Shown here: one piece after another, positions 1 through 4,921 of the stretch
How positions within the stretch are numbered: position 1 is the stretch's first letter
Layout: each line of letters begins with the position of its first letter
Assembly: GCA_050694055.1 (NCBI GenBank)
Contig: JBOGWX010000145.1
Span: forward strand, 1-5,634
From: WHSV01 sp050694055
Lineage (GTDB): Bacteria > Actinomycetota > CADDZG01 > WHSQ01
Reading direction: 5' to 3'
DNA: 5,634 bases
Made by a program: the position numbers and the translations under genes
The notes under the pieces: generated by a model
What the model was told of the DNA's origin: nothing
The model's input: only the letters and a program-made list of their open reading frames with translations
The model's database searches: none

Positions 1-50
1 CTGGTTGGCTCCTTCATGATCCCGTGTGTGTCCCAAAAACCCACAACAGG
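1..50. repeat. 50-bp direct repeat, left copy (window edge)
   Basis: This copy matches 1566-1615 at 47 of 50 positions, without gaps; the differences are at repeat positions 29, 32 and 36. It begins at the first base of the window, so the repeat may extend further left. Positions 25-31 and 39-45 can pair as a 7-bp stem with one mismatch; the right copy pairs perfectly there. The two copies bracket the VOC and SRPBCC genes. Similarity stops after base 50. It may be an end or internal part of a mobile element, or the shared segment of a structured RNA. Confidence 0.85.
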
Positions 51-78
51 ACCGAGACCCTTCGACCGTGCCGGCTGA

Positions 79-124
79 GCGCAAGTTCGAGCCCGACCTG
101 ACGGCAGCGTCACCCACTTGACGC
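79..124. repeat. Imperfect inverted repeat / nested stem
   Basis: GCGCAAGT (79-86) pairs with ACTTGACGC (116-124) as 8 bp with one bulged A. Inside it, TGACG (99-103) pairs with CGTCA (108-112) around a GCAG tetraloop. It lies in non-coding DNA between the left repeat copy and the end of the VOC gene. Stems of this size can arise by chance in GC-rich DNA, so this is a weak structural call. Confidence 0.35.
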
Positions 125-153
125 CTAGCGCCGGATCTGGTGCGGGCTCGACA

Positions 154-176
154 TGGAGTTGACCCGGGCAACTCCA
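154..176. repeat. 8-bp perfect inverted repeat, possible terminator of the VOC gene
   Basis: TGGAGTTG (154-161) and CAACTCCA (169-176) are perfect inverted copies around a 7-nt loop, ACCCGGG. The hairpin lies about 80 bp past the stop codon of the VOC gene that ends at 256, so it could stop minus-strand transcription. There is no T-run after it, so a classical intrinsic terminator is not supported. A dyad operator is the alternative, but no plus-strand gene is near for it to control. Confidence 0.4.
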
Positions 177-255
177 ACAGTCGTGGTCGCGCGTGCTGGC
201 GCGTCGGTCGGTACGTGGCCCTCGATTCGGCGATCAGGGCACGTCTGGGGAACTC

Positions 256-726
256 TCAGCCGTGGCCTGCGCCAGGGAGGGTGCCGAGCTGTCTCGCTCC
301 CCAGCTTTCCGGTGGCACGTCGCGCAGATGCCTGCTGGGCTCCCAGAGGTAGCCCCCGGGATCGGAGACGATTGCCTGACGGAGCCCCCATGGCTGGTCG
401 GTCGGCGGATCAATGATCGACCCGCCGTACTGAGTGGCCTTCGCTACGGCCTCGTCGACATCGTCAACGAAAACAAGCGTCATGGTCCGCAGCGTCGTGC
501 GCGTCATCGGGGCTCCGACGTCACGTGCCGGTTCCAGGGCGAGACCAACAGAGACAACGGCGTTGCCGATCGCAAGCTCTGCGTGACCGATGCGACCGTC
601 TGGCAACGTCATCCGCAACGCCTCAGTGGCGCGGAGCACTTCTACGAGCCAACGCACAGCGGAGGCTGGGTCCACATAGCGCAAGTACGGCACGACTCGC
701 GGGTAGCCCCTCGCAGGGTCGAACAT
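256..726 (-). CDS. VOC superfamily (glyoxalase/bleomycin-resistance-like) protein
   Basis: This 156-residue cytoplasmic protein has the vicinal-oxygen-chelate fold, built from two beta-alpha-beta-beta-beta units. The N-terminal motif FDPARGYPRVVPYLRY, GHAELAIGNAVVSVGL (about 47-62), the second-module strand TMTLVFVDDVDEAV (81-94) and SDPGGYLWEPSRHLRDVPPE (121-140) match the PhnB-like/glyoxalase branch. H48 and E129 are plausible metal ligands, but the full ligand set is not clear, so lyase, dioxygenase or drug-binding activity cannot be chosen. The ATG is preceded by GGAGGG with 5 nt spacing, which supports this start. The next gene upstream on the same strand is the SRPBCC protein 247 bp away, so co-transcription is possible but not shown. 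The substrate is unknown. The gene lies inside the 50-bp repeat bracket together with that neighbour. Confidence 0.85.
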   Translation of the reverse strand: MFDPARGYPRVVPYLRYVDPASAVRWLVEVLRATEALRMTLPDGRIGHAELAIGNAVVSVGLALEPARDVGAPMTRTTLRTMTLVFVDDVDEAVAKATQYGGSIIDPPTDQPWGLRQAIVSDPGGYLWEPSRHLRDVPPESWGARQLGTLPGAGHG

Positions 727-967
727 GCTCGCCCTCCATCAGTGGTTCCGATCCGTACGATGCTCCCATTCCCGCCGCGGTAGGCATCTCTCCTCCATAG
801 GCTGTGCTCCATCGCATGCCCATGAACCATGGGCGCGCCGAGAGAATCAGCACGCCTCCCTACGGCTCGGGCACGCCTCGCGTGGGGGGCCGCAGGTCGA
901 TGACACTCGCCGGGAATTGGTTGCGCCGCGGTGCCGATCATTGCATCCCGGATGTGATTCGATGAAA

Positions 968-982
968 GGGCGGTTACTGCCC
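968..982 (-). terminator. Weak hairpin over the SRPBCC stop codon
   Basis: On the minus strand, GGGC (982-979) can pair with GCCC (971-968) across the TAA stop of the SRPBCC gene, and TTTC follows. The stem is only 4 bp plus a mismatch, so termination here is uncertain. Nothing else convincing was found in the 247 bp between this gene and the VOC gene. Confidence 0.2.
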
Positions 983-1468
983 GTCCTTCGACCGAACCGT
1001 CGGACCTCGCTCGATCAGCTCTCTGAACCGGATCATCTCGCTAGCCGTATCTCCTTCCAACCAGCGCCGGAGAAACGGCTCGGCCAGCCACCGCCACGGT
1101 CGCTTGAACTTGAACACCTCCCGATGCGTGACGACCGTGCCCGCTGTCGTCTCTTCGCAGTCGAAGGTGCCTTCGAAGTCGAGGAATCGCCGAGCGGGAC
1201 CAGCGATCGGTGATCCGAACCGAAGCCGAGATGACGTGAGAGTGAACGGGTAGACACCGCGGGGACCGGGGAGGCCCCGGATGCGTCCCGAGAACTCGGC
1301 CGTACCGCTGTCTCCATGCCGATGCACGGCCCCGACCCGGCCGATCTTCCGATCGGCTTCGCGGTAGCGCTCCAAGTCGAGCACGAACTCGAAGACCTGA
1401 CTCGGCTCGGCCGCTACGGTCGCAGTCGCCTCACCGGCGATCATCGACGCAGTGTAAGTCGCTGACAC
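974..1468 (-). CDS. SRPBCC (START/polyketide-cyclase-like) family protein
   Basis: This 164-residue protein has a helix-grip ligand-binding fold for a hydrophobic small molecule; the ligand is unknown. The family signature is at the N-terminus: GEATATVAAEPSQVFEFVLD (about 12-31) followed by LERYREADRKIGRV. Next come a strand-rich middle, TAEFSGRI (56-63) and FDCEETTAGTVVTHREVFKF (about 102-121), and the C-terminal amphipathic helix FLRRWLEGDTASEMIRFREL (about 132-151) that closes the cavity. I chose the GTG at 1466-1468 because AGAGAG stands 3 nt before it. An ATG at 1442-1444 (MIAGEA) lies nearer the usual family start but lacks a clear ribosome binding site, so the start is uncertain by 24 nt. 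No signal peptide or membrane segment is seen. The gene lies inside the repeat bracket. Only the VOC gene at 256-726 lies downstream on the same strand. Confidence 0.85.
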   Translation of the reverse strand: MSATYTASMIAGEATATVAAEPSQVFEFVLDLERYREADRKIGRVGAVHRHGDSGTAEFSGRIRGLPGPRGVYPFTLTSSRLRFGSPIAGPARRFLDFEGTFDCEETTAGTVVTHREVFKFKRPWRWLAEPFLRRWLEGDTASEMIRFRELIERGPTVRSKDGQ

Positions 1469-1535
1469 GTGCTCTCTGCCGCGCGCGTGGTGGTGTTGCC
1501 CCGCTTTGGTGGACACGGGGTTTCAAGCTCCCGAG

Positions 1536-1561
1536 TGAACCGCCCCGAGTCTTGTGGAGGC
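1536..1561. mobile_element. Solo sequence resembling an IS3-family terminal repeat
   Basis: The segment starts TGAACCGCCCCGAGT and ends GTGGAGGC. From memory this resembles the terminal inverted repeats of actinobacterial IS3-type elements, which begin TG and contain AACCGCCCC and GGAGGC. No transposase frame is next to it and no opposite-facing partner was found in the window. At best it is a solo end left by a deleted element. The identification rests on recall of the family pattern, not on a search. Confidence 0.35.
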
Positions 1562-1621
1562 TGGCCTGGTTGGCTCCTTCATGATCCCGTGTGGGTACCA
1601 GAAACCCACAACAGGCCTGCC
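1559..1621. repeat. Nested inverted repeat enclosing the right repeat copy
   Basis: GGCTGGCCTG (1559-1568) pairs with CAGGCCTGCC (1612-1621) at 9 of 10 positions; the exception is a T opposite T. Inside, TGTGGGT (1590-1596) pairs perfectly with ACCCACA (1604-1610) around a 7-nt loop. Together they can form a stem-loop or cruciform. The outer right arm is not conserved next to the left repeat copy. Confidence 0.55.
1566..1615. repeat. 50-bp direct repeat, right copy
   Basis: This copy is identical to 1-50 at 47 of 50 positions and in the same orientation. Its start-to-start distance from the left copy is 1565 bp. It carries a perfect 7-bp inner stem and abuts the IS3-end-like sequence at 1536-1561. 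Two of the three differences between copies fall in the loop and one in the stem. Confidence 0.9.
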
Positions 1622-1650
1622 ACTGACCTGGAACCGTTATGCCTGGTCAG

Positions 1651-1681
1651 CGGGCTGACGGGACCATCCCACGTCAGCTCG
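1651..1681 (+). ncRNA. Strong hairpin, possible part of a structured RNA
   Basis: CGGGCTGACG (1651-1660) pairs with CGTCAGCTCG (1672-1681) as a continuous 10-bp stem with an 11-nt loop. The only non-Watson-Crick pair is G1653 with T1679, which is a stable G-U pair if the RNA is copied from the plus strand but an A-C mismatch from the minus strand. This slightly favours a plus-strand RNA. There is no promoter I can identify and no homology to a named RNA. A DNA-level dyad of a mobile element is an equal alternative. Confidence 0.35.
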
Positions 1682-1723
1682 GGGGCATCGAGTAACGACC
1701 AGCCGCGGCCGGGGAATCAGGGA

Positions 1724-1788
1724 AGGTGAGCCAGCCAGTTGTGGGAGCCGCTCCTCAACATCGGTCGGATCGAGGGGACAGCTCACCT
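1724..1788. repeat. Distant 8-bp inverted repeat with an inner hairpin
   Basis: AGGTGAGC (1724-1731) and GCTCACCT (1781-1788) are perfect inverted copies 49 nt apart. Between them GTTG (1738-1741) pairs with CAAC (1756-1759) and GGAG (1744-1747) with CTCC (1751-1754). The whole could fold as a closed domain. It is followed by another possible GC-rich hairpin at 1797-1821 that has one bulge. Confidence 0.4.
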
Positions 1789-1943
1789 GCGCCGAACGCC
1801 GGCTATGGGCGCGGCCGGGCGACCGTTGTCGATGTGGTTATGGCGCGGGTGGGCGTGAGGAGTGCGGCACCAGAACCGTCGTTCGGTACGCCTGAAGGCG
1901 TTCTCCCCGCGGCACGAGCGGCGAGCGGTCAGCTCACAGCCGC

Positions 1944-2126
1944 TCAGGGGGTGCGCCCGAGACCGGCGTCGCGCGCTTTCACGATTGCCCCGGAGCGGTC
2001 GGCGACGTGGAGTTTGGTGAGGATCTTCAGCCACACGCCCTCCTGACGCCGATGGTTGGCGGACAGCCACGCGTCCCAGGCGGCGGGTCCTCGCAGGTGA
2101 TGGCGTCGAGCCCTGTCGCTCGGCAC
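1944..2126 (-). pseudogene. Remnant of a YdeI-like (bacteriocin-protection family) gene
   Basis: The open frame is 60 codons. Residues 14-35, containing PAAWDAWLSANHRRQEGVWL followed by KI, match the well-conserved N-terminus of YdeI/OmpD-associated-family proteins, where a similar segment precedes a lysine- and glycine-rich stretch. Here the next residues (LTKLHVADRSG) do not resemble the family, and the frame ends after 25 more codons, while full members run to roughly 190 residues. Just upstream, positions 2110-2087 read LDAITCED in a different frame, which would fit the expected family start, so a frameshift is likely as well. The only start in the open frame is a GTG with no good ribosome binding site. 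It lies 61 bp downstream of the DHFR-family gene on the same strand. I judge it non-functional; the family call rests on a short motif. Confidence 0.55.
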
Positions 2127-2187
2127 GCGGCGAGCCTACGAGGGGTCAGTCACCTCCTGCCCGTTGCCCGTCGCGATGTTGTCGCAC

Positions 2188-2772
2188 TCATCGCTCCGGC
2201 TCGTAGCTGAGCATGAGCACACCGGTGCTCGTCGGCTCTGCGTGGAGAAGCCGCAGCCGGCAGGGGTGGTCCAGCGCACGGAACAGCCGCTTGCCCGTGC
2301 CGAGCAGCAGCGGGTGCAGGAACAGGCGGTAGCCGTCGACGAGGTCACACGCGATGAGCTGCTCAACCAGTACGCCGCTGCCGAGCACCACGATGTTGCC
2401 GTCGAGGGCATCCTTCAGCGCGGTGACTGCCGTTGTCAGGTCCCCGCGGAGCAGCTGGGCGTTGTGCCACGTCAGGTCGGTCAGGGTGCGGCTGGCGACG
2501 TACTTCGGTGCCGCGTTGAGGTGGGCGGCCATCGGGTTGTCGACCGGTTGGTTCGGCCAGAACTCGACCATCTTCTCGTAGGTGCGACGGCCGAAGAGAT
2601 AGGCCGACGTCGACGAGAGCGACTCGGTCGCCGAGGCGAACTGCGTCTCGTCTTGGTACGGCGCGCTCCAGCCGCCGTGCTCGAACCCGCCATCGCGGTC
2701 CTCGTCCGGCGACCCCAGGCCCTGCATCACACCGTCGAGCGTCACGAACTCGACCACAAGGAGCGATCCCAC
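2188..2772 (-). CDS. Dihydrofolate reductase family protein (RibD C-terminal domain)
   Basis: This 194-residue cytoplasmic protein has the DHFR/RibD-C fold, which binds NAD(P)H. Members are usually unassigned reductases rather than true folate enzymes. Visible landmarks are VEFVTLDGVMQG (7-18), the cofactor-loop segment LFGRRTYEKMVEFWP (59-73), KYVASRTL (90-97), the glycine-rich NIVVLGSGVLVEQLI (126-140), and LVDGYRLFLHPLLLGTGKRLF (144-164), with the last strand GVLMLSYEP near the C-terminus. I chose the GTG at 2770-2772 because AAGGAG stands 7 nt before it in a long purine run. A TTG at 2793 lies ahead of that site and is rejected. It follows the hydrolase remnant by 92 bp. It is a diverged paralogue of the gene at 3926-4483. 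The length is normal and no key motif is missing. The substrate is unknown. Confidence 0.92.
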   Translation of the reverse strand: MGSLLVVEFVTLDGVMQGLGSPDEDRDGGFEHGGWSAPYQDETQFASATESLSSTSAYLFGRRTYEKMVEFWPNQPVDNPMAAHLNAAPKYVASRTLTDLTWHNAQLLRGDLTTAVTALKDALDGNIVVLGSGVLVEQLIACDLVDGYRLFLHPLLLGTGKRLFRALDHPCRLRLLHAEPTSTGVLMLSYEPER

Positions 2773-2864
2773 GGCCCTCCTCCTTCGGCCCAAGGCAGCG
2801 AAAGTTCAACATCGTCGAGACATACACAACCGCAGCCGGCGCGATCGATGATCCCAACGCTGGG
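2761..2864 (-). promoter_or_regulatory. Leader of the DHFR-family gene with strong ribosome binding site
   Basis: The purine-rich segment GAAGGAGGAGG just before the GTG at 2772 is the strongest ribosome binding site in the window and decides the start. Further upstream I see TTGTGT as a possible -35 but no good -10 box at 17 bp, so no promoter is claimed. CCCA and TGGG (2853-2864) form a minimal hairpin right after the hydrolase stop. Confidence 0.5.
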
Positions 2865-3512
2865 TTACACGCGGATGCGCGCCGTCGCGGCCGACGTGGC
2901 CAGGAAGCCTGTGACCACGGGTGCGACCACGTCGGCCGGCGCGCCGTGATCGTGGCCCTCGAGGACGGTGTAGGTCGCGTTCGGTAGGAGCTCGGTGAGC
3001 CGTGCGGCGGTGTCGCGGAAGAAGTCCGGGCTGGCGCCGCCCGCGAGCACGAGCGTCGGGGTGCGGATACCGCGGACGAGTTCCTCGGGGATCGTGCCAC
3101 CGCGGCCGAAGTCCCCCATGACCTCGAAGTCGTAGGGCATGGTCGGCGCCACCGCCTGCATCCCCGGATCGCCGCTCGTACCCTCGACCATCTCGGGCGG
3201 CATGCCCGAGGCCTCGAAGAACAGCTTGATGGCGTCGGCCCGGCGATCCTCGGCGAGGGCAACCCGTACGTTCTCGGCCAGCTCCCGTGCCCGTCGCTTG
3301 CTGTCCCCGTCGTGGGGCCCGTAGGGCGGTTCGTGCAGGACCAGCCGAGTGATCGGCAATCCGCTCGCGGCCGCATGCAAGGCGAGCCCCGCTCCCGAGG
3401 AATGCCCGTAGACCGAGGCCGCGCCCCCGACCTCGCTGATCAGAGCGCCGAGGTCCTCGACCTCACGCTGGACGGCGTAGGGCGCCGTGTCAGCACTCGC
3501 GCGAACGCCGAC
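2865..3512 (-). pseudogene. Alpha/beta hydrolase lacking its N-terminus
   Basis: The frame encodes 215 residues of an alpha/beta-fold hydrolase. It contains DTAPYAVQREVEDLGALI (8-25), the nucleophile elbow VYGHSSG (34-40, serine 38 at 3399-3401), LVLHEPPYGP (57-66), a lid region, TPTLVLAGGASPDF (150-163) with the likely acid D163, and LEGHDHGAPADVVAPV (184-199) with the likely histidine H189. Family members start some 60-80 residues earlier, with the oxyanion HG motif and a strand ending in a DRRGRG-like loop. That part is absent. The frame opens directly at the TGA stop of the VOC gene. There is no ATG, GTG or TTG before the catalytic serine; the first, a TTG at 3378-3380, lies after it. A deletion joining the VOC stop to mid-hydrolase explains this. 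The remaining sequence is otherwise intact, so the loss may be recent. Confidence 0.85.
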
Positions 3513-3929
3513 TCAGTTGCCCCAGTCCGCGCCGGTGACGCCGTCGGCGTGACCGGCCGGCCACTGGACCAACTCGATCCGGTTGCCGTCGGGGTCGACG
3601 ATCCACATCGTACGAAAGTCGGTCGAGCCGTCCGGTGATGTGGGTGTTTCTGCGTCGATGCCGCGGGCAGAAAGCTCGGCGATGGTGGCGTCCATCGAGT
3701 CGACATTGATGACGAAGTGGCTGAGGGCCTTGCCGACGTTGTTGACACCTTGGCTTGGATCGTGAACGAGTTCGATGGTGACGAACTCGTCGTCGGGGAG
3801 TTTGAGCATCGTCAGCTCGCCTAACGGAGTGTCGGGAACGCGACCGACGATCTCGTAACCGACCGCGCTGTAGAAGGCGAGTGAGCGGTCCTGATCGGCG
3901 ACGCGCAGACCGAAGTGCAGCGTCCTCAT
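3513..3929 (-). CDS. VOC family protein, glyoxalase I-like
   Basis: This 138-residue cytoplasmic protein has two VOC modules. Module one runs from LHFGLRVADQDRSLAFY (4-20) to EFVTIELVHDPSQG (48-61), and module two from SHFVINVDSMDATIAEL (70-86) to MWIVDPDGNRIELVQWPAG (108-126). H5, E53, H71 and E119 fall at the four metal-ligand positions of glyoxalase I, so a metal-dependent lactoylglutathione-lyase-like or related isomerase activity is plausible. The true thiol cofactor in an actinomycete would more likely be mycothiol than glutathione; this is inference. ATG at 3927-3929 is preceded by GAAGGA with about 6 nt spacing and overlaps the stop of the upstream DHFR-family gene as ATGA, indicating translational coupling. 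The C-terminus GHADGVTGADW looks natural, so the gene is complete even though its stop marks the junction with the hydrolase pseudogene. Confidence 0.93.
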   Translation of the reverse strand: MRTLHFGLRVADQDRSLAFYSAVGYEIVGRVPDTPLGELTMLKLPDDEFVTIELVHDPSQGVNNVGKALSHFVINVDSMDATIAELSARGIDAETPTSPDGSTDFRTMWIVDPDGNRIELVQWPAGHADGVTGADWGN

Positions 3930-4483
3930 CGGTTTTCCTTCACCGGTCGGTAGACATTGATGGCGGTTCCAGTCGGGAACGTTCGGGCCTCGACCAGGTC
4001 GAGTCGCAAGGGCCTTCGCAGCGCATCGAAGAGTCCCGTGCCGTGGCCGATCACCACGGGATGGACCACTAGCCGGTACTCGTCGATCAACCCCGCGCCG
4101 ATCAGCGCGTGCAAGAAGGTCGCGCCGCCGTGGGCGAGGATGATGCCGCCCGGCTCTTGCTTGAGGTGGCTGACGTCGTCGGCCAAGTCGCCGCTGGCGA
4201 TCCGGCTCTCCGCCCAGTCCGCACGCGTCAGCGTCGACGAGAACACCACCTTCGGGATCTGGTTCATCACGTCGGCGTACACGCCCGCTTCGTTGGGCCA
4301 GACCGCGGACATCGCCTCGTACGTCGTCCGGCCCATGATGTGGGTACCGGCTTCTCGTAACGAGGCGAGTTTCCAGGCCACAACCTCGTCACCCTCAGGC
4401 GGCAGCCCCCAGTCCTCGTAACCCTTCGCGCCGTGCACGAATCCGTCGAGCGTGACGCCCATCTGCACTACCACCGATCGCAT
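3926..4483 (-). CDS. Dihydrofolate reductase family protein (RibD C-terminal domain)
   Basis: This 185-residue cytoplasmic protein is probably an NAD(P)H-dependent reductase of unknown substrate. Landmarks are VVVQMGVTLDGFVHG (4-18), HIMGRTTYEAMSAVWP (48-63), PKVVFSSTL (77-85), GGIILAHGGATFLHALI (112-128), and LIDEYRLVVHPVVIGHGTGL (132-151), with a final strand TAINVYRPV. I chose the ATG at 4481-4483 because GAAGGG stands upstream at a suitable distance and the family motif begins at once. An in-frame ATG at 4537 would add 18 residues unlike the family. Its stop overlaps the VOC start (ATGA), so the two are one operon. A 12-bp palindrome lies 26 bp before the start. It is a paralogue of the gene at 2188-2772 but clearly diverged, so it is not a recent duplication. 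Confidence 0.93.
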   Translation of the reverse strand: MRSVVVQMGVTLDGFVHGAKGYEDWGLPPEGDEVVAWKLASLREAGTHIMGRTTYEAMSAVWPNEAGVYADVMNQIPKVVFSSTLTRADWAESRIASGDLADDVSHLKQEPGGIILAHGGATFLHALIGAGLIDEYRLVVHPVVIGHGTGLFDALRRPLRLDLVEARTFPTGTAINVYRPVKENR

Positions 4484-4508
4484 GTCAGGTCCCTTCGCCG
4501 GTCCACGG

Positions 4509-4520
4509 TGAACGCGTTCA
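4509..4520. promoter_or_regulatory. 12-bp perfect palindrome upstream of the DHFR-VOC operon
   Basis: TGAACGCGTTCA is perfectly self-complementary and ends 26 bp before the ATG at 4483. Its position fits an operator bound by a dimeric repressor. No regulator gene is encoded nearby and no clear promoter boxes surround it, so the role is inferred from place and symmetry only. Confidence 0.4.
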
Positions 4521-4657
4521 TCTCCTGTCGTCGGCATTCAGACGCCACGCAAGGCGAGAACTCATCGCAGTAGTTCGGCAGGCGACGTCCGCGAAGAGCG
4601 ATGCCCCTCGACGTTCCGGTAGTGACACGGAGCTGCGAACCGCTGAGGGCGGCACGT

Positions 4658-4680
4658 CAGGTCGAACAGCGACCGACCTG
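4658..4680. repeat. 7-bp perfect inverted repeat (hairpin)
   Basis: CAGGTCG (4658-4664) and CGACCTG (4674-4680) pair around a 9-nt loop. It lies about 240 bp past the toxin stop, with no T-run, so a terminator role is uncertain. Confidence 0.35.
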
Positions 4681-4769
4681 TCAACCGGCGTTCGGTGATA
4701 CCTCGGTCCCGTCGGAGATGCGGGTGTTCTGGGACGCGCCGACGCCTCGACGTCAGCGGCGGGCGTGGC

Positions 4770-4784
4770 CGGCGATGCTCGCCG
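4770..4784 (-). terminator. GC-rich hairpin downstream of the toxin gene
   Basis: CGGCGA (4770-4775) and TCGCCG (4779-4784) pair with a 3-nt loop, about 140 bp after the toxin stop on the minus strand. There is no following T-run. It may slow or end transcription of the toxin-antitoxin operon, but this is weak. Confidence 0.25.
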
Positions 4785-4921
4785 TCATCTGATGCACGTC
4801 CGCCGCATCTTGACCGCCTTGGTGCCTGCAACCGCATGGTCCAGGTGCGCGCCGTTCTTCGGCCGCGCCTGTCGCGATGGCTTCCGATGCTCGGCGCGGG
4901 TCGGTCGTGCCGTTCGGGTTG

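Larger units (their letters stand above)
1469..1943. other. Gene-free, repeat- and hairpin-rich intergenic block
   Basis: No reading frame on either strand in this stretch has recognisable protein features. The plus-strand frame from 1726 is rich in Arg, Pro and Ala and looks like GC-rich noise. The block holds an IS3-end-like sequence, the right copy of the 50-bp repeat, and several inverted repeats, listed separately. It separates the SRPBCC gene from the YdeI-like remnant. The density of dyads suggests mobile-element remains or a structured RNA rather than a lost protein gene. Confidence 0.6.
4484..4921. other. Gene-free stretch between toxin gene and DHFR-family operon
   Basis: Short open frames exist on both strands (for example 4601-4792 plus and 4562-4837 minus), but they are arginine- and proline-rich with no recognisable motif or convincing start site. 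I see no tRNA or other RNA gene. The stretch contains hairpins at 4658-4680 and 4770-4784 and a palindrome at 4509-4520. It presumably holds the promoter of the DHFR-VOC operon and the end of the toxin transcript. Remains of an older decayed gene cannot be excluded. Confidence 0.6.

Noticed and set aside
193..783. Long plus-strand open frame opposite the first VOC gene
   Set aside because: It lies over a well-supported minus-strand VOC gene and has the Arg/Pro-rich composition of an antisense shadow in GC-rich DNA.
1..1615. CRISPR array
   Set aside because: There are only two repeat copies, 1.5 kb apart, with genes between them and no spacer-sized units.
1536..1860. IS110-type bridge RNA with its element
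   Set aside because: The structured region invites the comparison, but no IS110 recombinase frame is present downstream or upstream in the window, so it is kept only as one possible reading of the structure.
1726..2046. Plus-strand frame with a GTG start after GGGAAG
   Set aside because: The translation is low-complexity Arg/Ala/Pro with no motif, and it runs through the inverted repeats and the YdeI remnant.
2164..2949. 261-codon plus-strand open frame
   Set aside because: It runs antisense to the DHFR-family gene and has no domain features of its own.
2363..3376. 337-codon minus-strand open frame spanning hydrolase and DHFR-family genes
   Set aside because: It is an out-of-frame shadow, mostly Arg, Pro and Ser, while other frames show clear enzyme motifs.
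4562..4837. Possible small genes on either strand in the gap between toxin and DHFR-family operon
   Set aside because: There is no convincing start, motif or protein-like composition; both strands are equally open because of high GC.
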